Of a stretch of DNA of 7,040 bases, positions 1-6,921 are shown in pieces. The stretch lies in the NCBI GenBank assembly GCA_023384315.1, contig JAHDWY010000239.1:1-7040 (forward strand). Reading direction: 5' to 3'. A program made the translations under genes and the position numbers. Every line of letters starts with the position of its first letter. Position 1 is the first letter of the stretch. Source of the stretch: Candidatus Hydrogenedentota bacterium. GTDB lineage: Bacteria > Hydrogenedentota > Hydrogenedentia > Hydrogenedentales > SLHB01. The notes beneath the pieces were generated by a model. The model saw only the letters and a list, made by a program, of their open reading frames with translations. It had not been told where the DNA came from and ran no database searches.

Positions 1-109
1 CTCTGCCTTCCAAAGTAGCGCATTTCTTCAGAAGACAAAATCCAATATATGAGGGAGGGAGAGTCTGATTTCGCAGCTTCTGCAGGCATGCCGCGAGCAA
101 GTCGCTCCG

Positions 110-133
110 GTCGCGATTAAGGACGATCGCGAC
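110..133. repeat. Inverted repeat, 8-bp arms with 8-base loop
   Basis: GTCGCGAT at 110-117 is perfectly complementary to ATCGCGAC at 126-133 across an eight-base loop. No T-run follows, so it is not a standard intrinsic terminator. It could be a hairpin in a transcript ending or starting nearby, or a binding site for a dimeric regulator. It could also be chance in GC-rich DNA. Confidence 0.4.
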
Positions 134-299
134 AACGTGCGCAGCCTCGCGGACGGTGATTGTAGCGTCGGATTGCAAACCGCGTGGACATCCTGAGTAT
201 AGGGTGAAGAACAGCAGCCGTTGGGGTAATTGTAGACGATCCTGACGCAAAGTCCCAAGCCTCGAAAAATGAGGATTCTATCAACCGAACCGGAAGTGT

Positions 300-309
300 C
301 GCAATTGCG
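300..309. repeat. 10-bp perfect palindrome upstream of the operon
   Basis: CGCAATTGCG reads the same on both strands and ends 54 bases before the GTG start at 364. Its position would suit an operator, but a single 10-bp palindrome is weak evidence and no regulator gene is present in the window. Confidence 0.25.
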
Positions 310-349
310 CGTGATTTGGTATGCTGATTGGGTCGGGTTCATAAACTGC

Positions 350-356
350 AAGGTGG
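350..356 (+). promoter_or_regulatory. Ribosome binding site that fixes the GTG start at 364
   Basis: AAGGTGG is close to the Shine-Dalgarno consensus and lies seven bases before the GTG at 364. The in-frame TTG at 328 has no comparable site upstream and would place about 12 extra residues in front of a normal signal peptide. The GTG is therefore the better start. Confidence 0.7.
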
Positions 357-363
357 CCTAACC

Positions 364-3300
364 GTGAAGCATACTTCAGGGAAAACCGCGCGATTTTTCG
401 CCCTGCCCGTCGCACTTGTTGCGTTAGCGTTCGGGAACATGGAGTCCGCGTTCGCGGCAATCGACTTCGAATCACAAATCGCTCCGGTGCTGGAAGAGCG
501 ATGCTTTACCTGCCATTCGAGCGGGAAACGGAAAGGCGGCCTGAGCCTGGAATCGCTTGCGGATGCGGAAATCGGAGGCGATTCCGGTCCGGCGGTTGTT
601 TCGGGTGACAGCGCCGCCAGTGAGTTGATCCGCCGGATCACCTCCGCGGATGACGCGGAGCGGATGCCGCCCAAGGGCGACCCGCTGCCGGAAGAAACCA
701 TCGCGCTGCTTCGCACATGGATCGAGGAAGGCGCGTCCTGGGGCGATACCGAAACCGTCGCGCAAGAACCTGTCGAAGGTTCCGATCATTGGGCGTTCCA
801 GAGGCCCGCGCAACCGGCTCTGCCCGAAACCAACGCTTCCGATTGGTCGCGCAATCCCATCGATGCGTTTACTTTGGCCGCGATGCAGGCGCAAGGCTTG
901 GGGCCGTCGCCGGAGGCGGACCGCTACGCGCTCATTCGCCGTCTCTCGCTGGACCTCACCGGACTGCCGCCCGCACCGGAGGAGGTCGAGGCCTTCGCGA
1001 ACGATTCGGATTCGGACGCGTACGAGCGGCTGGTTGAGCGCCTGCTGGCGTCGCCCCACTTCGGCGAGCGCATGGCGATTCGATGGCTTGATGCCGCGCG
1101 GTATGCTGACACCAACGGGTTCGAGAAAGATCGGCCCCGATCCATTTGGCCCTATCGCGACTGGGTCATCGACGCGTTTAACAAGAACATGCCCTACGAC
1201 CGGTTTGTCGTGGAGCAAGTTGCGGGCGACCTGCTGCCCAACGCGACAGAAGACCAGCGCGTTGCCACAGGCTTTCTGCGCAATTCGATGATCAACGAAG
1301 AGGGCGGTATCGACGTCGAAGAATACCGCTACGAAGCGATGGTCGATCGGACCAATACGGTCGGCACGGTCTTTCTCGGTCTCACGATGGCCTGCGCACA
1401 GTGCCACACGCACAAGTACGATCCCGTCACGCAGCGCGAGTACTTTCAGTTCTACGCATTCCTGAACAATACCGACGACGTGGATATGGAACTCCACGAC
1501 GCGGCGGTCGCGAAAGAACGGGAAGCCATCGAAGCGGAGATCGCCGCACTGGTAGATAAACTGCCGAACCAATTTCCCGTGGATGATCGCGTTCACGAGG
1601 AACGCGTTCTCACGCCCGCGGTGTTGCACGCGGAAAGCGGCGCCACGCTGGAGGCGGATGAAGACGGGTTCGTACTCGCCGGGGGCGAACCGGCCGAGCG
1701 CGACACCTACACCCTCGCATTCGACCTCGGTGCCGACCCCGTCGACGCTCTTGAGATTGAACTGGCGACCGCGGACAGTCTTCCGCAGAACGGCCCTGGC
1801 CGCGCGGATAACGGGAATCTCGTTCTCTCCGAAGTGCAGGCGTTTCTGAAACCCCAGGGCGGCGAAGCAATCCCGATCGCGCTCGCGCGGGCCGAAGCGA
1901 CGCGGTCCCAGGACAAGTACCCCGCCGAGCATGCGGTGGATAGGAAAGAGGAGACCGGCTGGGCGCTGGGCGCCACGGGAGAAGGTGCGACGTTGACTCT
2001 TTGGTTTGCGGAGCCACTGCACGCGACTGAGCCGTCGCAACTGGAACTGCGCTTGGTTCAGCACCACGGCGCGAGACACACCGTGGGCCGTTTTCGCATC
2101 AGCGCGGTGCGGGACTATCTGCCGGAGTCCGACCTGCCGGACGATGAACGGCGCGCGCAGCATCTCGCGCGGAAGATGCAGGCGTGGGAAGACGAGATTG
2201 CGGCGAAATCGGCACGCTGGTCGGTCGTGGAGCCGGTCGAGTACATATCCGCGAACCACGCGACCTTTGAGCGGTTGGACGACGATTCGCTCCTGCTCAA
2301 GGGCGACATTCCGAACACCGATACCTACGAGGTTCAATATCGTACCGAGTTGCAGGACATCACTGCGATTCGTATTGAAGCGCTACCCCATCCGAGCCTG
2401 CCTAACGGCGGACCGGGACGCGGCGTCATCATGTCCGCGGGCGGCGATTTCCTGCTCAGCGAGATCGCGGCGGAGGCCGCGCCGTGGCTGGACCCGCAAG
2501 CGGTGGAGTCCATCACGCTGCAGAATCCGACCGAGGATTTCGCGGCCCCGAACCGTACGGCGGCGATGGCGTTGGATGGAAAGCTCGACACGGGGTGGTC
2601 CATCAAGGATGGGGAAGGGGAGCCACACGCCGCCGTCTTCGAGTTTGCCGCGCCGGTAGGTTACGACGGCGGGACGTTGCTGAAGCTGAAACTCGATCAG
2701 TTCTACGTGCACCAGCACACGCTGGGACGATTCCGCGTGTCCGTGACGAACGATCCGTTGCCGGTACAAGCGTCGGGCGTGCCGGCGGACATCGAGTCGA
2801 TCCTGGTGACTCCGCGCGATCAACGGACGGACGCCCAGCGCTCCGCGTTGAAGAAGTACTACCTGGCCATCGCGCCGGAGCTGAAGGAAGACCACGAGAA
2901 GATCGAAGCCCTGCGGGCGTCGATGCCTAAGTTCCCGCAGACGATGGTGCTGGAAGAGCGGGAAGACCCGCGCGTCACCCGGATTCATCATCGCGGCGAG
3001 TTCCTTTCGCCCCGCGAGGAAGTGACGCCCGCCGCGCCGGCCGTGCTGCACGAACTTGAGCCGGGCGCGCCGATGAACCGATTGGCGTTCGCGCGGTGGC
3101 TGGTGTCCGAGGAGAATCCCCTGACCGCGCGCGTCGCGGTGAATCGCCTTTGGCAGATGCTGTTCGGCCGCGGGATCGTGAACACGCCCGAGGATTTCGG
3201 CTTGCGCGGCGATACGCCCAGCCATCCGGAACTGCTGGATTGGATGGCCGTCGAGTTCATGCGGCGCGGGTGGGACACCAAAGACATGGTCCGGATGATG

Positions 3301-4002
3301 GTGACCTCGTCGACCTATCGCCAAACGTCGCGTACGACACCGGAATTGATCGCCGTCGATCCCGACAACGAATGGCTGGCGCGGGGTTCCCGGTTCCGTG
3401 TAGACGCGGAGATCGTGCGCGACATCGCGTTGGCGTCGAGCGGACTGATGAACCCGGCAATCGGCGGGCCCAGCGTGAAGCCGCCTCTGCCGGACGGCGC
3501 GTTGTCGCTTGTCTACCCCGGCGATCCGTGGAACGTGGCGGAAGGGGCGGACTTGTACCGGCGCGGGGTGTATACCTACTGGAAGCGCACCTTACCCTAT
3601 CCGACGGCCATGGTGTTCGATGCCGCCGCGCGCGACACGGCCTGTGTGCGGCGGGTAGAATCGAATACGCCCTTGCAGGCCCTGACCATGTTGAACGATA
3701 CGGAACTCATGGCCGCGGCAAAGGCCCTGGCAGAACGCGTGCTGGACGAAGCGCCACCGAATACGAACGCCCGCATCGCGCACGCGTTCATGCTGGTCGT
3801 ATCGCGTCCGCCCGATGAACAGGAGTTGGCCTGGATCGATTCGTTCTACACGCGGCAGCGCTTCCGGCTCCAGACCGGGGAGGCGAATCCGGAAGTCCTC
3901 TTTGCAGCGGAGCCGGAGTCCGACTCGCGAATCGAACTTGCGGCGTGGACCTTGGTCTGTCGCGCGATCTTGAATACTGACGAAGCCATCACGCGAGGAT
4001 GA
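364..4002 (+). CDS. Secreted PSCyt1-DUF1549-DUF1553 cytochrome-like protein with duplicated central module
   Basis: About 1,212 residues from a GTG start with a good ribosome binding site; an upstream TTG at 328 is less likely. A basic n-region and hydrophobic core (residues 7-31, ending AFA) form a Sec-type signal peptide. Next comes a planctomycete cytochrome c domain (PSCyt1, about 35-105) with haem motif C47-F-T-C50-H51 and a likely axial Met101 in RMPPKG. DUF1549 (PSCyt2, about 164-373) carries a second haem motif, C344-A-Q-C347-H348, followed by THKYDPVTQREY. Two homologous beta-rich, discoidin-like modules follow (about 414-587 and 619-800). DUF1553 (PSD1, about 903-1195) closes the protein, with NRLWQMLFGRGIV and the late ESNTPLQALTMLND motif. 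The family is abundant in Planctomycetota, where it is suspected but not proven to act in envelope redox or polymer breakdown. The reading frame is intact. The domain identification is secure; the function is unknown. Confidence 0.93.
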   Translation: MKHTSGKTARFFALPVALVALAFGNMESAFAAIDFESQIAPVLEERCFTCHSSGKRKGGLSLESLADAEIGGDSGPAVVSGDSAASELIRRITSADDAERMPPKGDPLPEETIALLRTWIEEGASWGDTETVAQEPVEGSDHWAFQRPAQPALPETNASDWSRNPIDAFTLAAMQAQGLGPSPEADRYALIRRLSLDLTGLPPAPEEVEAFANDSDSDAYERLVERLLASPHFGERMAIRWLDAARYADTNGFEKDRPRSIWPYRDWVIDAFNKNMPYDRFVVEQVAGDLLPNATEDQRVATGFLRNSMINEEGGIDVEEYRYEAMVDRTNTVGTVFLGLTMACAQCHTHKYDPVTQREYFQFYAFLNNTDDVDMELHDAAVAKEREAIEAEIAALVDKLPNQFPVDDRVHEERVLTPAVLHAESGATLEADEDGFVLAGGEPAERDTYTLAFDLGADPVDALEIELATADSLPQNGPGRADNGNLVLSEVQAFLKPQGGEAIPIALARAEATRSQDKYPAEHAVDRKEETGWALGATGEGATLTLWFAEPLHATEPSQLELRLVQHHGARHTVGRFRISAVRDYLPESDLPDDERRAQHLARKMQAWEDEIAAKSARWSVVEPVEYISANHATFERLDDDSLLLKGDIPNTDTYEVQYRTELQDITAIRIEALPHPSLPNGGPGRGVIMSAGGDFLLSEIAAEAAPWLDPQAVESITLQNPTEDFAAPNRTAAMALDGKLDTGWSIKDGEGEPHAAVFEFAAPVGYDGGTLLKLKLDQFYVHQHTLGRFRVSVTNDPLPVQASGVPADIESILVTPRDQRTDAQRSALKKYYLAIAPELKEDHEKIEALRASMPKFPQTMVLEEREDPRVTRIHHRGEFLSPREEVTPAAPAVLHELEPGAPMNRLAFARWLVSEENPLTARVAVNRLWQMLFGRGIVNTPEDFGLRGDTPSHPELLDWMAVEFMRRGWDTKDMVRMMVTSSTYRQTSRTTPELIAVDPDNEWLARGSRFRVDAEIVRDIALASSGLMNPAIGGPSVKPPLPDGALSLVYPGDPWNVAEGADLYRRGVYTYWKRTLPYPTAMVFDAAARDTACVRRVESNTPLQALTMLNDTELMAAAKALAERVLDEAPPNTNARIAHAFMLVVSRPPDEQELAWIDSFYTRQRFRLQTGEANPEVLFAAEPESDSRIELAAWTLVCRAILNTDEAITRG
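1603..2763 (+). repeat. Tandem duplication of a beta-rich module inside the PSCyt1 protein
   Basis: Copy A covers residues about 414-587 (1603-2124) and copy B residues about 619-800 (2218-2763), separated by a charged, probably helical linker. The shared landmarks come in the same order. They are DTYTLAF against DTYEVQY, LPQNGPGR against LPNGGPGR, LVLSEVQA against FLLSEIAA, EETGWALG against LDTGWSIK, and HTVGRFRIS against HTLGRFRVS. The copies have diverged, so the duplication is old. The motif order resembles the discoidin-like carbohydrate-binding segments seen in this family. That assignment is from memory of family patterns, not from a search. Confidence 0.8.
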
Positions 4003-5450
4003 GACGAAGTATGGACGCAAGCACGAGAAACGAGCGATTGCGCGGAATGACCCGGCGGCACTTCTTCCAGGAATGCGGCATCGGCGTCGGCAAGATTGCG
4101 TTGGCATCCATGCTGTGCCGGGCTGCCGGCGCGACCGCGACCACCTTCGAGAATCCTCTCGCGCCGCGCCCTTCGCACTTCGCCGGCAAGGCGAAGCACG
4201 TCATCTATCTCTTTATGGCCGGCGCGCCGAGCCAGTTGGATCTCTTCGACAACAAGCCCGTGCTCAAGCAGTACGACGGAAAACCGATTCCCGAAGAGAT
4301 CGTGAAGGACCAGCGCTACGCCTTTATCCAACGCGACGCGGCCTTGATGGCGTCCCGGTTCAACTTCGCGCAGCATGGCCAGTCCGGCGCGGAGATCTCG
4401 GAGATGCTGCCGCACCTGGCGGAGATCGTCGACGACCTTGCTATCGTTCGTTCGGTTCACACAAACCAGTTTAATCATGCCCCCGCGCAGATCTTCATGA
4501 ACACGGGATCGCCGCAGCTCGGGCGCCCCAGCATGGGGTCCTGGGTAACCTACGGTCTCGGGAGCGACGCGGAAGACTTGCCCGGCTTCGTTGTGTTGAA
4601 CAGCGGGCAGGGGTCGAGCGGCGGCGCGAACAACTGGGGTTGCGGGTTCATGCCGACGGTGTACCAGGGCGTACCGTTCCGCAGCGAAGGCGACGCCGTG
4701 CTGAATGTATCCAATCCGCCTGGGATCACGGAAGCGATTCAGCGCGACACCATCGACCTCATCGGAAAGCTCAACCAGCACCAGCTTGGCATTCAGAACG
4801 ATCCCGAGATCGCCACGCGCATCAATTCCTACGAGATGGCCTATCGTATGCAGACGAGCGCGCCGGAGCTGATGGACATCGCTCAGGAAAGCCCCGAGAC
4901 CCTCGCCATGTACGGCGCGGAACCGGGGAAGGCGTCCTTCGCGAACAACTGCCTGCTGGCGCGGCGGCTCATCGAACGGGGCGTCCGGTTCGTGAACTGC
5001 TACCACGGCAGCTGGGATCACCACAGCGACGTTGAAGGCGGACTCAAAGCCAAGTGCAAGGAAACCGATCAGGCCTGCGCGGCGCTGCTGAAGGATCTCA
5101 AGCAGCGCGGTATGCTCGAGGAAACGCTCGTGGTGTGGGGCGGCGAGTTCGGGCGCACGCCTATGGTCGAGTCAAGCGCGGCGCTCGGGCGCAGCATGGG
5201 CCGGGACCATCACCCCCAGGCTTTCACGATGTGGATGGCAGGCGGCGGTATTCGGCCGGGACAGACCTTAGGCGCCACGGACGAGTTGGGCTTCAATGTC
5301 GCGGAGCGCCCCGTGCACGTCCACGATATTCAGGCGACGATCCTGCACCTGCTCGGGCTCGAGCACACGAAGCTCACCTATCGCTTCAAGGGACGCGACT
5401 TCCGGTTGACGGATGTGTTCGGGAATCTGGTGCCCGAGTTGATCGCGTGA
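3999..5450 (+). CDS. Tat-exported DUF1501 protein (alkaline phosphatase/sulfatase-like fold)
   Basis: 483 residues from the ATG at 3999, which overlaps the preceding stop as ATGA and suggests translational coupling. ATG 4011 is a credible alternative because GAGGA at 3995-3999 would serve it; ATG 4047 is also possible. The N-terminus has a twin-arginine-like motif (R19-R20-H-F-F) followed by a modest hydrophobic stretch. DUF1501 belongs to the alkaline-phosphatase-like clan. The segments expected for it are present: VIYLFMAGAPSQLDLFD near the start of the mature protein, SVHTNQFNHAPAQ, H336-G-S-W-D340-H341-H342, G382-E-F-G-R-T-P388 and G-R-D403-H404-H405-P. The Asp and His residues are plausible metal ligands. 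The gene regularly follows a DUF1549/DUF1553 gene in planctomycete-type genomes, so the two products probably act together outside the cytoplasm. Substrate and reaction are unknown. Confidence 0.93.
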   Translation: MRRSMDASTRNERLRGMTRRHFFQECGIGVGKIALASMLCRAAGATATTFENPLAPRPSHFAGKAKHVIYLFMAGAPSQLDLFDNKPVLKQYDGKPIPEEIVKDQRYAFIQRDAALMASRFNFAQHGQSGAEISEMLPHLAEIVDDLAIVRSVHTNQFNHAPAQIFMNTGSPQLGRPSMGSWVTYGLGSDAEDLPGFVVLNSGQGSSGGANNWGCGFMPTVYQGVPFRSEGDAVLNVSNPPGITEAIQRDTIDLIGKLNQHQLGIQNDPEIATRINSYEMAYRMQTSAPELMDIAQESPETLAMYGAEPGKASFANNCLLARRLIERGVRFVNCYHGSWDHHSDVEGGLKAKCKETDQACAALLKDLKQRGMLEETLVVWGGEFGRTPMVESSAALGRSMGRDHHPQAFTMWMAGGGIRPGQTLGATDELGFNVAERPVHVHDIQATILHLLGLEHTKLTYRFKGRDFRLTDVFGNLVPELIA

Positions 5451-5456
5451 GGCGGG

Positions 5457-5492
5457 ATAGGACGTATAGGACCAATGGGACGAATAGGACGC
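5457..5492. repeat. Left arm: four tandem 9-bp GGAC-core units
   Basis: Four units lie in perfect 9-base register: ATAGGACGT (5457-5465), ATAGGACCA (5466-5474), ATGGGACGA (5475-5483) and ATAGGACGC (5484-5492). The array begins seven bases after the DUF1501 stop codon. It is the left half of a larger element whose right half (5534-5572) carries the complementary GTCC core. Because 9 is a multiple of 3, the array gives spurious open frames with three-residue periodicity. Confidence 0.85.
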
Positions 5493-5533
5493 GCGGGAAT
5501 CTTGTCTGGTCGGCGAATCTCGGGGTTTCTCTT

Positions 5534-5572
5534 GTCCCTGTAGTCTCTGCTGTCCCTGCTGTCCCTTGGTCC
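5534..5572. repeat. Right arm: 9-bp GTCCC units, inverted relative to the left arm
   Basis: The units are GTCCCTGTA (5534-5542), GTCTCTGCT (5543-5551), GTCCCTGCT (5552-5560) and a shortened GTCCCTTG (5561-5568), followed by GTCC (5569-5572). Read on the minus strand, the last 12 bases are GGACCAAGGGAC. These match GGACCAATGGGAC at 5469-5481 in the left arm apart from one extra base. In RNA from either strand the arms could form an imperfect long hairpin. Both convergent genes end beside it, so a role in bidirectional termination or 3'-end protection is plausible but inferred. Confidence 0.8.
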
Positions 5573-5576
5573 AAAC

Positions 5577-5590
5577 TGATCACCGACCAC
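5577..5590. repeat. Two heptamer units abutting the DUF481 stop codon
   Basis: TGATCAC (5577-5583) and CGACCAC (5584-5590) are adjacent heptamers identical at five of seven positions. The second overlaps the last base of the minus-strand TAG stop codon (5590-5592). Two copies are too few to be sure this is more than chance, but it directly follows the right arm of the 9-bp repeat element. Confidence 0.3.
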
Positions 5591-6783
5591 TAAAACTCAT
5601 ACCGCAGTCCCGTCTTCAACATGTGATTCCAGGCTTCCACATCGCTGTCTTCGGCGAGGCTGTCGTATTCGCTTTCCAGGCTGGCGCGCAGGCTCAGCGC
5701 CTTGGTGAGCGGCGTGGTAAAGGCGAGTTCGTTGATGAGACGGTACTCGCCGAAATCCTCCAGGTTCGGCAAAACGACTACCTTCTCTGAGAGCGTACTG
5801 TCCGTGAACAATTGCTGCGTGAACTCCCCGGTGATGCGCACGCCAAAGAAATCGTTCTCCCTGGTTTCGTAGTTGCGCAAGGGTTCGCGGATGTCCAGAA
5901 AGATCAGGCGCAACTCGTTCCAGCGGCTGGGATCCAGACCGCCCTCGCCGTCGATCTCGCCCGCAAACGTGGCAAGCCTTTGAAAGGCGTCGTTCCGTAT
6001 GCGGTTGCGCGTGTCCGTGCGTTCCTGCGGCGTGAAGGGATTCCAGCGTTCCCACGTGTGCTCGACGCCGGCCTCCAGGCTGAGGTGCCGTGTTTCGTTG
6101 TCGATGAAGATGTAGCCCGCGCCGGCGCCCACGGTCGCGCGCAGGTCCAGCTTGCGGCCGTCGTCCTGTTCCGCCGAAGTCAATCCGAGCAAGTAGAACC
6201 GCTCCGTCAGATAGCCTTCCCACTTCGCCTCGCCCTTGTAGCGGCGTGTGTTGATGACCGATTCGGCCTCGCCATAATCGGCCCCGAGGGTCAGCGTGAG
6301 CTTGGTCCATTCGCCTGCGCGCTCGGCGCTGGACTTCAGTGAGAAATCGATGGTGTCCGTGTTGCCCGAGCGCACCGTCAAACCCGATTCCACAAATCCC
6401 GACCAGATGGACGGCTTTTCCTCTTCGGCAGTCTCCGGTTCCACGGTGGCGACGAGGCCGGTCATGGATGCGGGTTGGAAGCCGGCAGCGGTTTCGACTC
6501 CGGGCGTGCCGCCTTGCAGCGTAAGGGGGCCCTCAACCGTCGTTCCGTCCTCCAGTTGCACCGCAAAGCTGCCGTCTGTGTCCAGGGCGAACACCGCCGC
6601 GCGCTGAACCTCCAGGTCGCCCGCATAGTCGGTGGTGATTCGTATTGTAGCCGCCGTAATACCGGAAACCGTCCCCGAAATCCGGTCTCCGTTATTGAGA
6701 TAGACCGTATCGGCAAAGGCTGGCGTGTGAAGCGCGAGCAGAATAGGGACCAGCCCGACAGCGCGATGAAGAGTACTGTGCAT
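5590..6783 (-). CDS. DUF481 outer-membrane beta-barrel protein (YdiY-like)
   Basis: 397 residues from ATG at 6783, with a modest GGAAAG ribosome binding site (minus strand, 6794-6789) five bases upstream. Residues 1-24 form a Sec-type signal peptide ending PAFA. Residues about 25-90 are a small periplasmic beta-rich region with VYLNNGDRISG, TTDYAGDLEV and VQLEDGTTVEG. An acidic linker (about 113-122) follows. From W127 the DUF481 barrel begins, including the hallmark SGNTDT (139-144), alternating aromatic and hydrophobic strands, and a terminal phenylalanine in LKTGLRYEF, as expected for a BAM-recognised barrel. DUF481 proteins are often annotated as salt-induced outer-membrane proteins, and their transported substrate, if any, is unknown. 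The gene is convergent with the DUF1501 gene and divergent from the next, so it is probably its own transcription unit. The family call is strong, the function is not. Confidence 0.9.
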   Translation of the reverse strand: MHSTLHRAVGLVPILLALHTPAFADTVYLNNGDRISGTVSGITAATIRITTDYAGDLEVQRAAVFALDTDGSFAVQLEDGTTVEGPLTLQGGTPGVETAAGFQPASMTGLVATVEPETAEEEKPSIWSGFVESGLTVRSGNTDTIDFSLKSSAERAGEWTKLTLTLGADYGEAESVINTRRYKGEAKWEGYLTERFYLLGLTSAEQDDGRKLDLRATVGAGAGYIFIDNETRHLSLEAGVEHTWERWNPFTPQERTDTRNRIRNDAFQRLATFAGEIDGEGGLDPSRWNELRLIFLDIREPLRNYETRENDFFGVRITGEFTQQLFTDSTLSEKVVVLPNLEDFGEYRLINELAFTTPLTKALSLRASLESEYDSLAEDSDVEAWNHMLKTGLRYEF

Positions 6784-6871
6784 GATGGCTTTCCAACAGG
6801 GTTGATTGACGTCTCGGCATACGGCCGTTGTGACGCGGGAAAGAATCAGTCGTTTGCGCAGGAGTTACTCG

Positions 6872-6877
6872 TATAAT
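6872..6877 (+). promoter_or_regulatory. Consensus -10 box for the gene at 6930
   Basis: TATAAT is a perfect sigma-70-type -10 hexamer. The -35 position at the usual spacing (about 6849-6855) shows no consensus, so an activator may be needed or the match may be chance. Transcription from here would give a leader of about 45 bases. The box sits in the near-palindrome GTATAATAC, which reads TATTAT on the minus strand and could also serve the DUF481 gene. Confidence 0.45.
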
Positions 6878-6915
6878 ACCCGATAAGACGAAGAAGATTC
6901 CTGGGGGAACAGAAC

Positions 6916-6921
6916 GGGAGG
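6916..6921 (+). promoter_or_regulatory. Ribosome binding site for the gene at 6930
   Basis: GGGAGG lies eight bases before the ATG at 6930, a strong Shine-Dalgarno match with ideal spacing. It supports that start even though only 37 codons of the gene are in view. Confidence 0.75.

Larger units (their letters stand above)
1..363. other. Leader and intergenic region without a supportable gene
   Basis: I see no convincing coding sequence here. Plus-strand frames 2 and 3 are open from the left edge to stops at 50-52 and 66-68, so the tail of an upstream gene could lie there, but the residues are too few to recognise. A minus-strand open frame of 107 codons crosses the region, but it has no recognisable motif, no signal peptide and an unconvincing composition. 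The stretch holds a perfect 8-bp inverted repeat (110-133), a 10-bp palindrome (300-309) and the ribosome binding site of the following gene. A possible promoter with TTGCAA at 173-178 and a TATAGG-like box near 198-203 has a long spacer of about 19 bases and is weak. It most likely serves as the leader of the downstream operon. Confidence 0.5.

Noticed and set aside
320..325. TATGCT as a -10 box for the operon
   Set aside because: There is no -35 match at suitable spacing, and a single loose hexamer is expected by chance.
28..351. A 107-codon minus-strand open frame in the left leader
   Set aside because: It has no recognisable motif or signal peptide, a cysteine-rich random-looking composition and no supporting context.
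328..363. TTG at 328 as the start of the large gene
   Set aside because: It lacks a ribosome binding site, whereas the GTG at 364 has AAGGTGG seven bases upstream and gives a normal signal peptide.
472..2337. A 621-codon minus-strand open frame opposite the large cytochrome-like gene
   Set aside because: It is antisense to a well-supported gene with recognisable domains. Long antisense frames are expected in GC-rich coding DNA, and its translation is rich in Arg and Val with no motif.
3846..5024. A 392-codon minus-strand open frame opposite the DUF1501 gene
   Set aside because: It is antisense to the clear DUF1501 gene and the end of the DUF1553 domain, and its translation shows no family motif.
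5457..5572. The 9-bp repeat arms considered as a CRISPR array
   Set aside because: The units are only 9 bp with no unique spacers between them, the two halves are inverted, and no cas gene is present.
5378..5593. Minus-strand open frames with R-D-S and G-T-A-type three-residue repeats, and the plus-strand frame reading R-T-N-G-T-N-R-T
   Set aside because: The periodicity comes from translating the 9-bp DNA repeats at the convergent gap. The frames also overlap the ends of real genes.
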